A stretch of 64,000 nt of DNA, from positions 303,388-367,387 of the forward strand of contig JAPMUG010000002.1 in assembly GCA_026692725.1 (NCBI GenBank), given 5' to 3'. This DNA comes from Ecytonucleospora hepatopenaei (lineage: Eukaryota; Microsporidia; Enterocytozoonidae). Below the pieces are notes generated by a model, which saw nothing but the letters and a program-made list of their open reading frames with translations, did no database searches and was not told the DNA's origin. Each line of letters begins with the position of its first letter. Within the stretch, counting starts at the first letter, position 1. The position numbers were made by a program, and so were the translations under genes. This document shows positions 31,437 to 40,673 of the stretch, one piece after another.

Positions 31437-31826
31437 ATGAAAGTTAATGTTTTGGATTTGACCTTGGCGCAGGATTGCTCGTTTATTCTGTTTCAATATG
31501 TATCCATTTTAAAAAATGACAAGAACTTCAATAGAAAGGAAATATCTGGAAAGATTATTCCATTTTATGTATACTCTACTCTTTTTTGGATACCTTTTGT
31601 ATACACTTCTGTAATAACAATAAATGTATATTGGTTTTTGCTACTTATGGCCACAATACCTTTGATTGTTTTGTTTTTTGTTTTGCTTGCTCCAAAATAC
31701 AGAGAAACTAATCCAAATAATTTAGAAAAAAAGGTAATAACAAAAAATGATGATTTAAATGATAAAAAAGAGAACAATAATGACAAAATAAATAATGATG
31801 AAGTGATTAATATAAATATAAATTAA
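31437..31826 (+). CDS. small protein with two membrane helices
   Basis: 129 residues from the only in-frame ATG; the frame extends upstream through a TTG without support. Two adjacent hydrophobic segments (about residues 43-60 and 64-83) form a hairpin, followed by an Asn/Asp/Lys-rich tail. No family recognised. It ends 48 bp before the next membrane protein gene on the same strand. Confidence 0.6.
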   Translation: MKVNVLDLTLAQDCSFILFQYVSILKNDKNFNRKEISGKIIPFYVYSTLFWIPFVYTSVITINVYWFLLLMATIPLIVLFFVLLAPKYRETNPNNLEKKVITKNDDLNDKKENNNDKINNDEVINININ

Positions 31827-31874
31827 AAATCGCATGTAAAGGAAAATAAATTAAAACAAAACATTTCCCTTGCC

Positions 31875-32924
31875 ATGGTAAGACTTGCTTATATTTTAGG
31901 ATCATTTGGAGAATTGGTAAGGCAATTACAAAGAAATGTCCTTACTGCATCTGGTAAGAATGCAAAAGGAAGTGATTCTGTTCTTCTGAAATTGAAGTCA
32001 GAAAGCATAAAATCATTTTCTGCATGGGTTGCACAAGATTTGTTTACATTAACAGAGCAGTATGCAGAAATATACATGTTTTCTATAATTTTGAACAGTG
32101 TTTTAATTTGCGTTGCTGCAGCGGGAGATTCGATGAGCAGTAGAGCAAAGAAGCTTACGTTGATGGAAATTTTAAAAGGTGTTTCAACAGGGTTTAAATC
32201 ATTAAACTCTAAACAAGCTGTGAATTTAGCAGCTTCGATAACAAACAGCACTTTAAGGTTATTTTTGGGTCTTTTTAGCAACAGCATTTTGTTGGAAATC
32301 CATTCAAAAACACTTGAAAATAGACTTAATCACAAAAATGAATGCAATGAGGAAAATAGAAAAAAGACATTTAAAGAAAAATGCTATGATGTTTTACAGA
32401 AAATAAACGCATGTTTTAGTTTTTTGATAACCTGCATAACCAGAAGCATTCTTTTTGTAACACGTACACCCATTGTAAAGAATAAAAAGAGTTATTTGGG
32501 AATAGGCTATATTGTTGGTATAGTTAAACTTATGTCAACCCTAACCGCATATTTGATTTCAAAGCTGCTTGAAAAAAACAAAGTGTCTGGGTATTATGCA
32601 ACTTTCTACATTTTCCCTATTCTTTTTCTTGTTTTTATGCTGTTTGTAAGATCAAAGACCGTGCTAATTGCAAATGTGTTTTTCTTTACAACCAGCACAG
32701 TGATGGGAGTGTTGGATGGTTGTCTCAAAGAAACATACATAACAATCAAGAACAAGGAGCTAATAACATGTTTCAGTCTATTTGTAACAGGTGCAATATC
32801 ATCTTCTATCAATGGAATATGTTCATACAGTGATTTTGGAGTTAAAACGAAGTGCTATATTTTCATTTCATTGGGAATTTTTAGTTACACGTTGTTTTTC
32901 TTAGTAAGTTTAATAAAGGTATAA
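31875..32924 (+). CDS. polytopic membrane protein, possible MFS-type
   Basis: 349 residues with about eight hydrophobic segments, separated by a Lys/Asn/Glu-rich central loop (about 150-170). The layout resembles a shortened major-facilitator-type transporter, but no signature motif is clear. CCC at 31867-31869 lies 5 bases before the ATG. Substrate unknown. Confidence 0.6.
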   Translation: MVRLAYILGSFGELVRQLQRNVLTASGKNAKGSDSVLLKLKSESIKSFSAWVAQDLFTLTEQYAEIYMFSIILNSVLICVAAAGDSMSSRAKKLTLMEILKGVSTGFKSLNSKQAVNLAASITNSTLRLFLGLFSNSILLEIHSKTLENRLNHKNECNEENRKKTFKEKCYDVLQKINACFSFLITCITRSILFVTRTPIVKNKKSYLGIGYIVGIVKLMSTLTAYLISKLLEKNKVSGYYATFYIFPILFLVFMLFVRSKTVLIANVFFFTTSTVMGVLDGCLKETYITIKNKELITCFSLFVTGAISSSINGICSYSDFGVKTKCYIFISLGIFSYTLFFLVSLIKV

Positions 32925-32968
32925 ATTAAAAATATTTTAAACATATTTAAAATAAATTAAAAAATAAT

Positions 32969-35900
32969 TTACTTTTTTTCACTTGATGATTCTTCCTTAT
33001 ATTCTGTGCTTTCATTTTCATAATTTGATACCGCATATGCATCATGTTTTTCACTGTACTGTCCTGATCCTACGCTATATGCATTATAATATGCATTGCC
33101 TGGTTTCATAGAAGCACTTCCTGCCTGTCCTGATCCCATGTATGAACCCAGACCCGAACCTGGCTGATACGCAGTTGTATTTTGGGTATAATAACCCTGA
33201 CTTCCTGCGCCCTGAAAAAAGGTCGACCCTCCAAAGGTACTACCCGGAGCATAGGAATTGCTTCCTGGGCTTGAAAACATTGCACCCGATCCTGGTGAAC
33301 TGTATAAAACACCACTGCCCGGTGTCATGTTAAATTCAGCAACTCTTGAAGCAACAACCTCAGCATGCTCATACTCAGGTGAAAATTCTCCACGGTCTTC
33401 CTGGATCTTCCCAATTATTTCATTTTCAACTACATCACTATCGCTGGTATATGCTGGAGAATTCAAGACAACTGAATTTGCTATTGTTGTTGTTTTTGTA
33501 ACGTTAAGAGTTGCTAACTTTTCTTTATCAAGCAAAAGTTGTACATTTCCAGTTCCAAGCGGTGCAATCTGTCCCATCATGATGTTTTCTGTTATTCCAT
33601 ATGACGGATCAGATTCTGCGTTTACCGCTGCCTCTAACAAAATATCGACTGTTTCCTCAAATGACGCTCTTTTAAGCGCACCTGCCTTTACTTCCCTATT
33701 CACACCGTGTCTGGTGATTCCTGCAGGATATCCGCAAACAGTCATTACATCTGCCAAAAGACCTATGTGTCTTAGATTAACATACGATCCATTTCCCTCA
33801 ATTACGGCACGCAATTCCGTTATAATTGTTTCTCTCAGTGCTTCTACACCCAATGTTTCATAAATAACATGTAGATCATTTGCTATGGTTTTGTATGCAT
33901 CTACGTTTTCATGTGATAAAATCTGTGAAAATGATACACCATCTGTTTGAAGATAAAAACTATTCTCATTAGCATCCAGTGAAGAAATATGGGCCTTTTT
34001 TATCCCATCAATACCCTGAACGTGTATAAACAAAATATTTTTTGAAACTGATTTAAAGTGCTCTAATGTATCGACTCCACTCTCTGAGAAATCATCCAAA
34101 ATCAGTCTTATTCTTATGATTAACTTTTCATCTGACATTGCCGTGCTTATTACATGTACTTTACGCATAAAATATCTGTTTATTTTTTCAACCACATCCT
34201 CGATTGTGATTCCTTTTCCTATCATTTGATATTTGTCTAGCGTAATCCTAAACAAAAATAAACTACACTTATCATATTCTATATCATCAGGCATTTCAAA
34301 ATATTCAGACACAAAATGTTTGTCTTCCTCCAGTACAGTGCTCATGACATTAGGATCATAAACAACTTGTAGCTTGCTGTATATGTCTTTAATTAGCAAG
34401 TACTCAATTTTATTTCTCATGTTTCTTGCTGTTTCCAGTGCTTGATTTTTCAAAAAGATTTTCATGCTTGGTGTTTTTATGTTTTTTGCTGTGTTGATAA
34501 TTTCATTGACCCTGGGAACACCCATTGTAACCGTTGAAGCAACACCAGCCAGGTGGAACGTATTGAGTGTCATCTGAGTTGCAGGCTCTCCCACGCTCTG
34601 CGCTGCGAGTGTTCCTACAGTTTCATTTGCATCCACCATTGCCCTACTAAATTTTATGCGTATTTCCTCAATAACCTTAAAAAATGCAACCCTGTTCAAA
34701 GTAAGCAAACACTTTCTAACATTTAACGAAAGTCTAAGGTAAAAGTTCCAAAGGGTGTTCTTGGTCTCAAGTTTCTCAATTTCTTCAAACACAGTCCAAG
34801 GACTAAGTGGAACATTTTTATGTGTATTTCTGTTTGTAACGTTTAAAATAATCCTTTCAATGTTAACAGGAGTGGTGTATGTCAAGACAACGCTGTTTTT
34901 TACCAATGAACTGTATGTTTTTTCTAAAAAATTCCATTCGGCGTCCATTCTTTTTTGTAGCTCCATATCACTTCTTAACATTTCTATTACCTTGTGGTCC
35001 AACAATTCTGATTGGATACCATATTTTTCCTTTTCTATAAACATATCAATATAGCATTCTTCTTTTTTAGGCTTTGGTAAATTCAATGTTTCCAAATATT
35101 TTGCATCAAACCCATCTTCACCATACAAAAATTGGTATATTTTACCAAACCCATTTCTTACAGATTTGTCTTCTTTTATAATAGCATCTTCCATGGCTTT
35201 TATCAGTCTTCTTTGTATGTAACCAGTTTCTGCTGTTTTAATTGCTGTGTCTATCAAACCTTCTCTTCCTCCCATGGCGTGAAAGTAAAATTCCTGTGGT
35301 GTCATTCCACTAAGGTATGAATTTGCAACAAATCCCCTGCTCTGTGCTGAAAAATCATATTTTAAATTGTGGGGCAAGCTTCTTTTTTCAAACCCGAATG
35401 GAATTCTCTTTCCCTCCACGTTTTGTTGTCCAACGCATGAAGTCATTTGTGCAATATTAATTTTGCTTCCCTTAGAACCTGCTTCTATCATAGCATTCAT
35501 ATTGTTGCACATGCTAATTTCACCATTATAATTTCTTGCTTTATTTAAAATAACATTAACCTTGGATTCAAAAGTAGCAGAAATGTCCAACCCTGGAGAT
35601 TTTTCCATTAATCCTGATTTGGCCTCTTTAATGACAGTGTCAACCTGTGAAATGGCGTTTCCTATGTTTGTCTTGCATTCTTCAATTATTGAGTTGCTGA
35701 CAATAGTGTCACCCACTCCAACCGTAAAAGTATTAATAAAATACATAAAGTGTCTTATAAGTTTCTGAACATTGTTTATAAGTTTGGTAGCAATAATTGT
35801 TCCATAATCGTTACATGCTATGTGAATAAGACCGCCTGCTACAAATGCCTTTTTGTTCAAAAATCCCCTAATAATTTTTCCATTTTGCACATAAACAGAA

Positions 35901-37597
35901 GAATTTTTTAAACAAATGCCCTCCGGTAAAATTGCACCCATCACAGACTTTCCAGACCACAAAGAAAACCCCTGGTTTTCAATCGTAGGATTTTCCATAA
36001 CGCCACTTACGACCTGTGCTGGTAAATCACATGCGAAAAGCAATCCCATTGTCTCTCCCTTTGTAAAAAAACAATTGTTAAGTGTAAAAAGTCTCACCCC
36101 TACCAAAGTGTCCTGTACAATTCCTATGACTGGCTTGTTAGACTGAGGTGAAATAATATTTTTGGTAACAGAAGCCAAATTCATGAGCTCGCTCTTAGCA
36201 TTGTATGACTGAGGCATATGAAGGTTCATTTCGTCACCGTCAAAATCGGCGTTATACGGCGTGGTTACTGACAAATTGAGCCTAAATGTTTTGTTTTTCA
36301 TAACTTTGGCCCTGTGTCCCATCATAGACATTTTGTGCAAGGACGGCTGACGATTAAAAAGAACAATGTCATCGTCCAAAATATGTCTTTCCACTATAAA
36401 CCCTTGCTCAAGTCTCAAATTAAACTTGTTGTATCTTAAGTCTATTCTTTGTCCATCATTCCTTATCACATAATTTGCCCCTGGATAATCATTGGGTCCT
36501 TTATTTACCAAATTTTGTAAAAAATTAACATTTGCTCTTGTCACTTTTTCAGGAAAAGTGTGGATCATTGCAATTGACAGAGGAACTCCGACCTGATCCA
36601 ATTCAAGACACGCGTCTGGTGAAATTACACTTCTTGCTGAAAAATCAACACGTTTACCCATCAAATTTCCTCTTACTCTTCCTTCTTTTCCTTTTAAACG
36701 CGCTGAAATGGACTTAATTGGTCTTCCTGACTTTTGCATTGCTATAGGTTGTCCTGCCATTTCATTGTTAATGAGTGTAGCCAAGTGAAATTGCAACAAT
36801 TGCTCATAATCCCTGACAATGTGCGCTGGAGCACCTTCCTGCTCGTATTTTTTAAGACACGCATTGCTTTTTACAATATCTGCATATTTATGTGTAATGT
36901 CATCCTCTGCCCTTAGTCCGTCTGTTAGGATACTTGGACGCATACATGGAGGTGCTACCAATAAAACTGTTAAAAGCATGTTTTCTGGTCTTGTGCTGTA
37001 AAATGAGCCTTTATTGAAACCAAGAATTTTCAAATCTTCGTCCTCGATTTTTCTAAATATATTATATACCTTTTCTCCATTTAGTATCATTTTACCGTCT
37101 TCATCGCTTCCTTTTACAAATGCGATTAAGTTTAGACCTTCTTTTTTTATGACTGGCTGTTTGTTGCAACAACCTATCTTTTCTCCATTTATGCCTTCGC
37201 TTGCACAAACCGTTTTTGTCTTTAAAGCGTTCCAAGCATCTTCTAAGCTCATTGCGGACTTTACCGCCTTATTATCTTTAATTTTAGAACAATAAAAACA
37301 TACACACTCTAAAAGTTTTTTTATTTTTGAAATATAACCTATATGGAACATTGGTTTACAAAGTTCTATGTGCCCAAAGTGACCGACGCAGTCAAACATA
37401 TTATTGTTGCACGTTAAGCAATTTAAATTTTTTTCAATTGTACCCATCCTTAAATCGATCAGCCCACTTTCTTTCGGCAAACCATTTTCAATTGATTCAG
37501 GGTGTATGACATGCACTACAGAACATTTTTTTATTTCCTCTGGAGAAAAAAGACCAAAATCTAATTCAACAATTTTCTTATTTTGTTCACCGAGCAT
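32969..37597 (-). CDS. RPB1: RNA polymerase II largest subunit with a non-heptad tail
   Basis: 1542 residues. N-terminal DFGLFSPEEIKKCSV, zinc cluster CLTC...CVGH, clamp KGKEGRVRGNLMGKRVDFSAR, the catalytic NADFDGDEMNLHMPQ (around residue 452), the trigger-loop block GEPATQMTLNTFHLAG and the C-terminal GITRHG are all RPB1-type. The tail (about residues 1422-1542) would be the CTD, but it has no YSPTSPS repeats; instead Gly/Ser/Tyr-rich sequence with SPGS-type units, ending in an acidic Lys/Glu stretch. CCC at 37605-37607 (minus strand) precedes the ATG by 7 bases. No Asn-rich inserts, unlike RPC1. Confidence 0.93.
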   Translation of the reverse strand: MLGEQNKKIVELDFGLFSPEEIKKCSVVHVIHPESIENGLPKESGLIDLRMGTIEKNLNCLTCNNNMFDCVGHFGHIELCKPMFHIGYISKIKKLLECVCFYCSKIKDNKAVKSAMSLEDAWNALKTKTVCASEGINGEKIGCCNKQPVIKKEGLNLIAFVKGSDEDGKMILNGEKVYNIFRKIEDEDLKILGFNKGSFYSTRPENMLLTVLLVAPPCMRPSILTDGLRAEDDITHKYADIVKSNACLKKYEQEGAPAHIVRDYEQLLQFHLATLINNEMAGQPIAMQKSGRPIKSISARLKGKEGRVRGNLMGKRVDFSARSVISPDACLELDQVGVPLSIAMIHTFPEKVTRANVNFLQNLVNKGPNDYPGANYVIRNDGQRIDLRYNKFNLRLEQGFIVERHILDDDIVLFNRQPSLHKMSMMGHRAKVMKNKTFRLNLSVTTPYNADFDGDEMNLHMPQSYNAKSELMNLASVTKNIISPQSNKPVIGIVQDTLVGVRLFTLNNCFFTKGETMGLLFACDLPAQVVSGVMENPTIENQGFSLWSGKSVMGAILPEGICLKNSSVYVQNGKIIRGFLNKKAFVAGGLIHIACNDYGTIIATKLINNVQKLIRHFMYFINTFTVGVGDTIVSNSIIEECKTNIGNAISQVDTVIKEAKSGLMEKSPGLDISATFESKVNVILNKARNYNGEISMCNNMNAMIEAGSKGSKINIAQMTSCVGQQNVEGKRIPFGFEKRSLPHNLKYDFSAQSRGFVANSYLSGMTPQEFYFHAMGGREGLIDTAIKTAETGYIQRRLIKAMEDAIIKEDKSVRNGFGKIYQFLYGEDGFDAKYLETLNLPKPKKEECYIDMFIEKEKYGIQSELLDHKVIEMLRSDMELQKRMDAEWNFLEKTYSSLVKNSVVLTYTTPVNIERIILNVTNRNTHKNVPLSPWTVFEEIEKLETKNTLWNFYLRLSLNVRKCLLTLNRVAFFKVIEEIRIKFSRAMVDANETVGTLAAQSVGEPATQMTLNTFHLAGVASTVTMGVPRVNEIINTAKNIKTPSMKIFLKNQALETARNMRNKIEYLLIKDIYSKLQVVYDPNVMSTVLEEDKHFVSEYFEMPDDIEYDKCSLFLFRITLDKYQMIGKGITIEDVVEKINRYFMRKVHVISTAMSDEKLIIRIRLILDDFSESGVDTLEHFKSVSKNILFIHVQGIDGIKKAHISSLDANENSFYLQTDGVSFSQILSHENVDAYKTIANDLHVIYETLGVEALRETIITELRAVIEGNGSYVNLRHIGLLADVMTVCGYPAGITRHGVNREVKAGALKRASFEETVDILLEAAVNAESDPSYGITENIMMGQIAPLGTGNVQLLLDKEKLATLNVTKTTTIANSVVLNSPAYTSDSDVVENEIIGKIQEDRGEFSPEYEHAEVVASRVAEFNMTPGSGVLYSSPGSGAMFSSPGSNSYAPGSTFGGSTFFQGAGSQGYYTQNTTAYQPGSGLGSYMGSGQAGSASMKPGNAYYNAYSVGSGQYSEKHDAYAVSNYENESTEYKEESSSEKK

Positions 37598-37775
37598 ATA
37601 AGTAGGGCAAAATTTTTACAAATGATTTAAGGGTTTTTCCATAATTGCTTTTTCACTTTAAAATTAAATTACCACAATTACTTCTCATATTAAAATGAGT
37701 GTTTTATTAACTTCTTTTTTATAAAAATTATTTTATACCGCCAAAAATAAAAAATTTTACCTTTATTTCTGGCAA

Positions 37776-38558
37776 ATGGATTTTTGTAAAAATTTATCAA
37801 AAAATCAAGAAAGGCGAATGTATAAAGTTAAACATAAGGCAATTTGTGTTAGTAAGAATGAAATTAATAATTATATAGAATATAAATGCACTCATTTTTA
37901 CCTGAAGAAGATTAAGCAGCTCGATTCGGACAATTTTTTAATTTTGATTTCTAAAAATTTTGAAAAAGAATTTTTGCTCGTGGACGTGCCTGCATTTCAG
38001 CCAGAAACAAAAGAACAAATAGAAGCTGCTGCTAAAATATGGCCTTGTATATACAAAAAAGAGCAAAAAGACGTGATTAGTACAGAAAAAATACAAATTA
38101 TAAAAAGAGAGGGAAATATCTTTTTAAATAAGTCAGAGAAATATTTTGATAAAAATTCAGAATGTGTTTGTAAGTGCGTATTTTTAAATTTTAAAGACAA
38201 TATTTTTGATAATTCTATGGAAACTAACACAATTAATCTAAAAGATTCCATAGAACAAGAAAAAATCAATCAAAAGTATGAAAAATTTGAATTTTATGCA
38301 AACAAAGATTTTTTTAGCAGGCATCCTTTACTAAGGGCTATTTCAGAAATATCAAAAAGCACGTCAAATTATTTGTGTACAGGAATGTCACTAATTTTAG
38401 ATAGAGAACCTTGTTACAGCTGTGCAATGGCATTAGTGCATGGTAGAATCTTGGATGTTTTTATTTTAAGAAAAAACAAGAATGGAATTTTTAGCAAATA
38501 CAAATTTAATTTCAATAAGCATATAAATCATAGATTTGATGTGTATTTTTCATGTTAA
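37776..38558 (+). CDS. TAD3: TAD3-like tRNA adenosine deaminase non-catalytic subunit
   Basis: 260 residues. The deaminase core at the C-terminus has RHPLLRAI (residues 182-189), LCTGMSLILDREPCYSCAMALVHGRI with Cys213 and Cys216, and HRFDV at the end, matching ADAT3/TAD3, which pairs with TAD2 to make inosine at the tRNA wobble position. The zinc ligand expected as His in the HAV/HAE position is Arg187 here, while the Cys pair is kept. ADAT3 normally lacks the catalytic Glu. The N-terminal 170 residues are divergent and lysine-rich. Confidence 0.75.
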   Translation: MDFCKNLSKNQERRMYKVKHKAICVSKNEINNYIEYKCTHFYLKKIKQLDSDNFLILISKNFEKEFLLVDVPAFQPETKEQIEAAAKIWPCIYKKEQKDVISTEKIQIIKREGNIFLNKSEKYFDKNSECVCKCVFLNFKDNIFDNSMETNTINLKDSIEQEKINQKYEKFEFYANKDFFSRHPLLRAISEISKSTSNYLCTGMSLILDREPCYSCAMALVHGRILDVFILRKNKNGIFSKYKFNFNKHINHRFDVYFSC

Positions 38559-38611
38559 ACGGTATATTATAAAACATTTGTAAATATTTATTTAAAATGT
38601 ATAAAAACGCA

Positions 38612-39445
38612 TTATTGAAATTTAAATTCCAAACATTCTATCTCAAAGTCACAGGTACTCAACCAGTATTTGTGGTACATTATTACCATTAAAGTGTTAA
38701 ATATTGTAAAAAAGAAAAAGTTATCTAAATTTTTTTCAGTGACAAGTGCTATGATATCAGCACCTACAACCGTCATTAAAATACTCATCATGTATAACGT
38801 AAATAAAATTCCAAGTATTCCATAAGCCCAAACATCTGATTTTATCCGTTTTAGCTTTTTTATTTGATTTAAAACATAAAATATGATGTTAAATGTGTTT
38901 ATACTTAAGATAATCACAAAAAGATAGTAATTATAGATAAACAACCCTATCAGACAGAAACCTAAAATTATAAAGCTAAAACAAAATGTAGCAGCAGCTA
39001 AAAAAGAATGACTGGACATTCTCATTATGCCGTGAATTCGATCTATGGTTATTCCTGAAGCAAAAATTGCAAAGAAAAATGTTGCAAAGGCTGTCATTTG
39101 GAACGCTGAAAGCACAGTGTAGAACAATTCCGTTTTCATAAGCAGAAAAAATTGGAAGTTAATGACGGGTATAGTTAAAAAGTTAAAGATTACAAAAAGC
39201 AACAAAATTATTTTAACTTCACCCTTTCCTATACAGGCATGCATACTACTTGTATTTTGATACATGCGCAAACACTGTAATATTCCAATTATAAGCAATA
39301 AAAACGTATATGGTGCATTTATTTGAACCCCAAAAATTGTACCTGATTTGCTTAGGTAAGTCGTAGTATCCAAACGCAATGGACCACAACTTGGCTCATT
39401 TATTTGATCGCATATATGTTGTGGAAGCTCATGGGTTGTAGGCAT
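38612..39445 (-). CDS. CHS7: CHS7-like chitin synthase export chaperone
   Basis: 277 residues. An N-terminal Cys-containing luminal segment (C-x-Q/D..PSCGPL) precedes seven membrane helices; the last carries FFFTIFNTLMVIMYHKYW followed by an E-LEF tail, matching the CHS7 C-terminus FFATICNLLAVMMVYKFWD. CHS7 chaperones chitin synthase out of the ER; the microsporidian spore has a chitin endospore. CCC (39450-39452, minus strand) lies 4 bases before the ATG. Based on topology and the terminal motif only. Confidence 0.6.
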   Translation of the reverse strand: MPTTHELPQHICDQINEPSCGPLRLDTTTYLSKSGTIFGVQINAPYTFLLLIIGILQCLRMYQNTSSMHACIGKGEVKIILLLFVIFNFLTIPVINFQFFLLMKTELFYTVLSAFQMTAFATFFFAIFASGITIDRIHGIMRMSSHSFLAAATFCFSFIILGFCLIGLFIYNYYLFVIILSINTFNIIFYVLNQIKKLKRIKSDVWAYGILGILFTLYMMSILMTVVGADIIALVTEKNLDNFFFFTIFNTLMVIMYHKYWLSTCDFEIECLEFKFQ

Positions 39446-39655
39446 TAAAGGGTTTGTTTTGTTTACTAAACAGAAATATTTGTTTATTTTTTAAACTTTT
39501 AAACTTTTTGTTATTAATAATTTATCGTTTAGATTATTTTTGTTAGAAAAGTTTTTTTAGGTTAATTAAAAGTTTAGCATTCCTTACAAATTTATTATAA
39601 AATTCTTTTTATCCCCAATTTTTTCTTTTTGTATTCAATCCTCTTTAAAATATAA

Positions 39656-40543
39656 ATGGAACAAATAGAAAAAACACAGTCTAATTTAGATGATGTTGAA
39701 TTAGGTAAATTAGAAGCCGAGTTTGAGGCTTTAACAGAATATTTTACAAATGTAAAATTTGCTTACAGGGAAAGAGAATCGAAATTATATTTTTATGAAA
39801 AGTTAGAAAATAATGAAGAATGTGCGCTGGATTCAAAAGTTTTGGAACAAGCAAAAAATAACCTGCATGAAGTTAAAGAGGCGTATGAAAAGAGAGAAGA
39901 AAACATGAAAGTTTTAAGCGGTGAAATTTTTGACTTACAAAGCAAGCTTCAGCTTTCCGAGACAAAGAAAAAAGAATTAAAGAGAGAAGTTGATGCAATG
40001 AAGATGAACAGAGACAGATTAAAAGTTATAAAAAATAATTTAAAAAATCAAAACAGTATAAAAGAACAGTTAGAGAAGGCAAAAGTGGCAAACGCCGAAA
40101 AAATAAAAAGCATAAATTTTATGCAGGCAAAATTGGAGGGAAATGATTTACAGGAGTTATTACAAGAGGAAACTAAATTACAAGAAAAGAAGAAATCGCT
40201 AATATCAAGGGTTAAAAGAATGACAATTGTAAACACTGAGAATAACATGGAGGATATTTATTTTTGGCAAAAAGCACTCCTCAGTTTTAACAAAAAATTA
40301 TTTGGAGAAATAAAACACGAAATTTCATCTGATGGAAACACATTAACAATTTCGTGTCTGACCGAGAGTGAAGAAATAAGCAGAGTTGAAATAAAAATAA
40401 AAAAACAAAAATTAACAGACATTCAAATTTATGGAGAAAACATACAAAAATACATGGAAGAATATGTAAAAATTAAAGAAACATGTTTATTGCTTAATGA
40501 TCCAAAGTTAATTTTATTGTTTGTTGCAAATCACAATAAATGA
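39656..40543 (+). CDS. coiled-coil protein with a C-terminal globular domain
   Basis: 295 residues. Residues about 15-200 are coiled coil; the last 90 form an alternating strand/helix segment (ISSDGNTLTISCL, VEIKIKKQKLTDIQIY) with the look of the RWD domains of kinetochore proteins such as SPC24/SPC25 or MAD1. The layout fits a kinetochore subunit but no specific family is proved. CCC at about 39613-39616 upstream. Confidence 0.6.
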   Translation: MEQIEKTQSNLDDVELGKLEAEFEALTEYFTNVKFAYRERESKLYFYEKLENNEECALDSKVLEQAKNNLHEVKEAYEKREENMKVLSGEIFDLQSKLQLSETKKKELKREVDAMKMNRDRLKVIKNNLKNQNSIKEQLEKAKVANAEKIKSINFMQAKLEGNDLQELLQEETKLQEKKKSLISRVKRMTIVNTENNMEDIYFWQKALLSFNKKLFGEIKHEISSDGNTLTISCLTESEEISRVEIKIKKQKLTDIQIYGENIQKYMEEYVKIKETCLLLNDPKLILLFVANHNK

Positions 40544-40673
40544 CATGCATTTTGTAACTTACAAATAATTTTTGATAAAATAAAATGTAGTTGTTTTTAA
40601 TTTATTAGTTTATTTTTTATTATATTCTGTTTTTATATTGAAACAACTCAAAATATTCAAAATAAACAAATTA

